Source of the DNA: Enteractinococcus fodinae
GTDB lineage: Bacteria; Actinomycetota; Actinomycetes; Actinomycetales; Micrococcaceae
Direction of reading: 5' to 3'
Assembly (NCBI RefSeq): GCF_031458395.1
Contig: NZ_JAVDYJ010000001.1
Coordinates: 2,868,871-2,932,870, forward strand
Length of the DNA stretch: 64,000 nucleotides
The notes beneath the pieces were generated by a model. That model saw only the letters and a list, made by a program, of their open reading frames with translations, was not told the DNA's origin and made no database searches. The position numbers and the translations under genes were made by a program. Of the stretch, positions 63,866 through 64,000 are shown in pieces (position 1 is the stretch's first letter; each line of letters starts with the position of its first letter).

Positions 63866-64000
63866 GGCTCACAATAAGAGACTGTGGGGGCGATGCTCTT
63901 GCAATTGGAACAATCAAATACCCAAGTATGCCTCCCAGTTGCTCCTTGTTAAAATGAGCCAGAGTCCAACCTGCTCAGTGAAGCGCATCCATGAACCCCT

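Noticed and set aside
63859..63957. 32-codon frame overlapping the SNF2 stop, with GGAG upstream
   Set aside because: Too short to judge and without recognisable sequence; it may be the start of something cut by the window edge but cannot be supported.

Overview
The window looks like a chromosomal accessory region of an actinobacterium, probably Micrococcales. The evidence is GTG starts, actinobacterial-type catabolic enzymes, lipoprotein solute-binding proteins and GC content by eye around 50-55%. I see no rRNA, tRNA, CRISPR array or intact insertion sequence. Many genes are frameshifted or truncated, so the region has been gaining and losing genes.

Positions 1-6.2 kb hold the first codons of a peptide-type ABC solute-binding protein (minus strand), a divergent M20 amidohydrolase, a second M20 peptidase, an MFS exporter and a TetR regulator. 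The binding-protein/amidohydrolase pair occurs again at 34.3-37.3 kb, where the ABC permease that should follow is a pseudogene.

Positions 6.3-33.4 kb form a catabolic cluster: two Baeyer-Villiger-type flavin monooxygenases, several esterases and alpha/beta hydrolases, two short-chain dehydrogenases, an aldehyde dehydrogenase, an acyl-CoA ligase, an acyl-CoA dehydrogenase and a 3-hydroxyacyl-CoA dehydrogenase. It also holds an L-2-hydroxyglutarate oxidase, a YdiJ-type D-2-hydroxyacid dehydrogenase and two paralogous TRAP solute receptors without membrane subunits. Together these fit oxidation of a (cyclic) alcohol to ketone, ketone to lactone or ester, hydrolysis, oxidation to an acid, CoA activation and beta-oxidation. 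Two palindromes tie distant operons together. AATGAGAGTnnACTCTCATT lies just downstream of matching promoters for one TRAP receptor and for the SDR/hydrolase/monooxygenase operon. GTAACATGTTAC recurs at the GntR/TRAP receptor region, the alpha/beta hydrolase and the aldehyde dehydrogenase/YdiJ operon.

Positions 37.3-41.3 kb are transport-related: a 5'-truncated tctA with a strong terminator, a DUF1648 membrane protein, an AtoE-type short-chain fatty acid transporter and a small membrane protein.

Positions 41.3-63.9 kb are a defence and DNA-processing island. It contains an Mrr-type endonuclease, an AddAB/RexAB-like helicase-nuclease pair, a basic tail-anchored protein, a GmrSD-type (DUF262/DUF1524) enzyme, a HEPN plus winged-helix protein, and a three-gene operon. 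That operon encodes a type III-like adenine methyltransferase, a DEAH helicase whose C-terminus departs from the usual Res nuclease motif, and an SNF2 helicase. A decayed aldehyde dehydrogenase tail (49.4 kb) and a frameshifted full-length relative (54.2-55.7 kb) flank the GmrSD/HEPN pair, which suggests it was inserted there. The GmrSD/HEPN pair and the Mod/helicase/SNF2 operon are the best candidates for poorly described defence systems.
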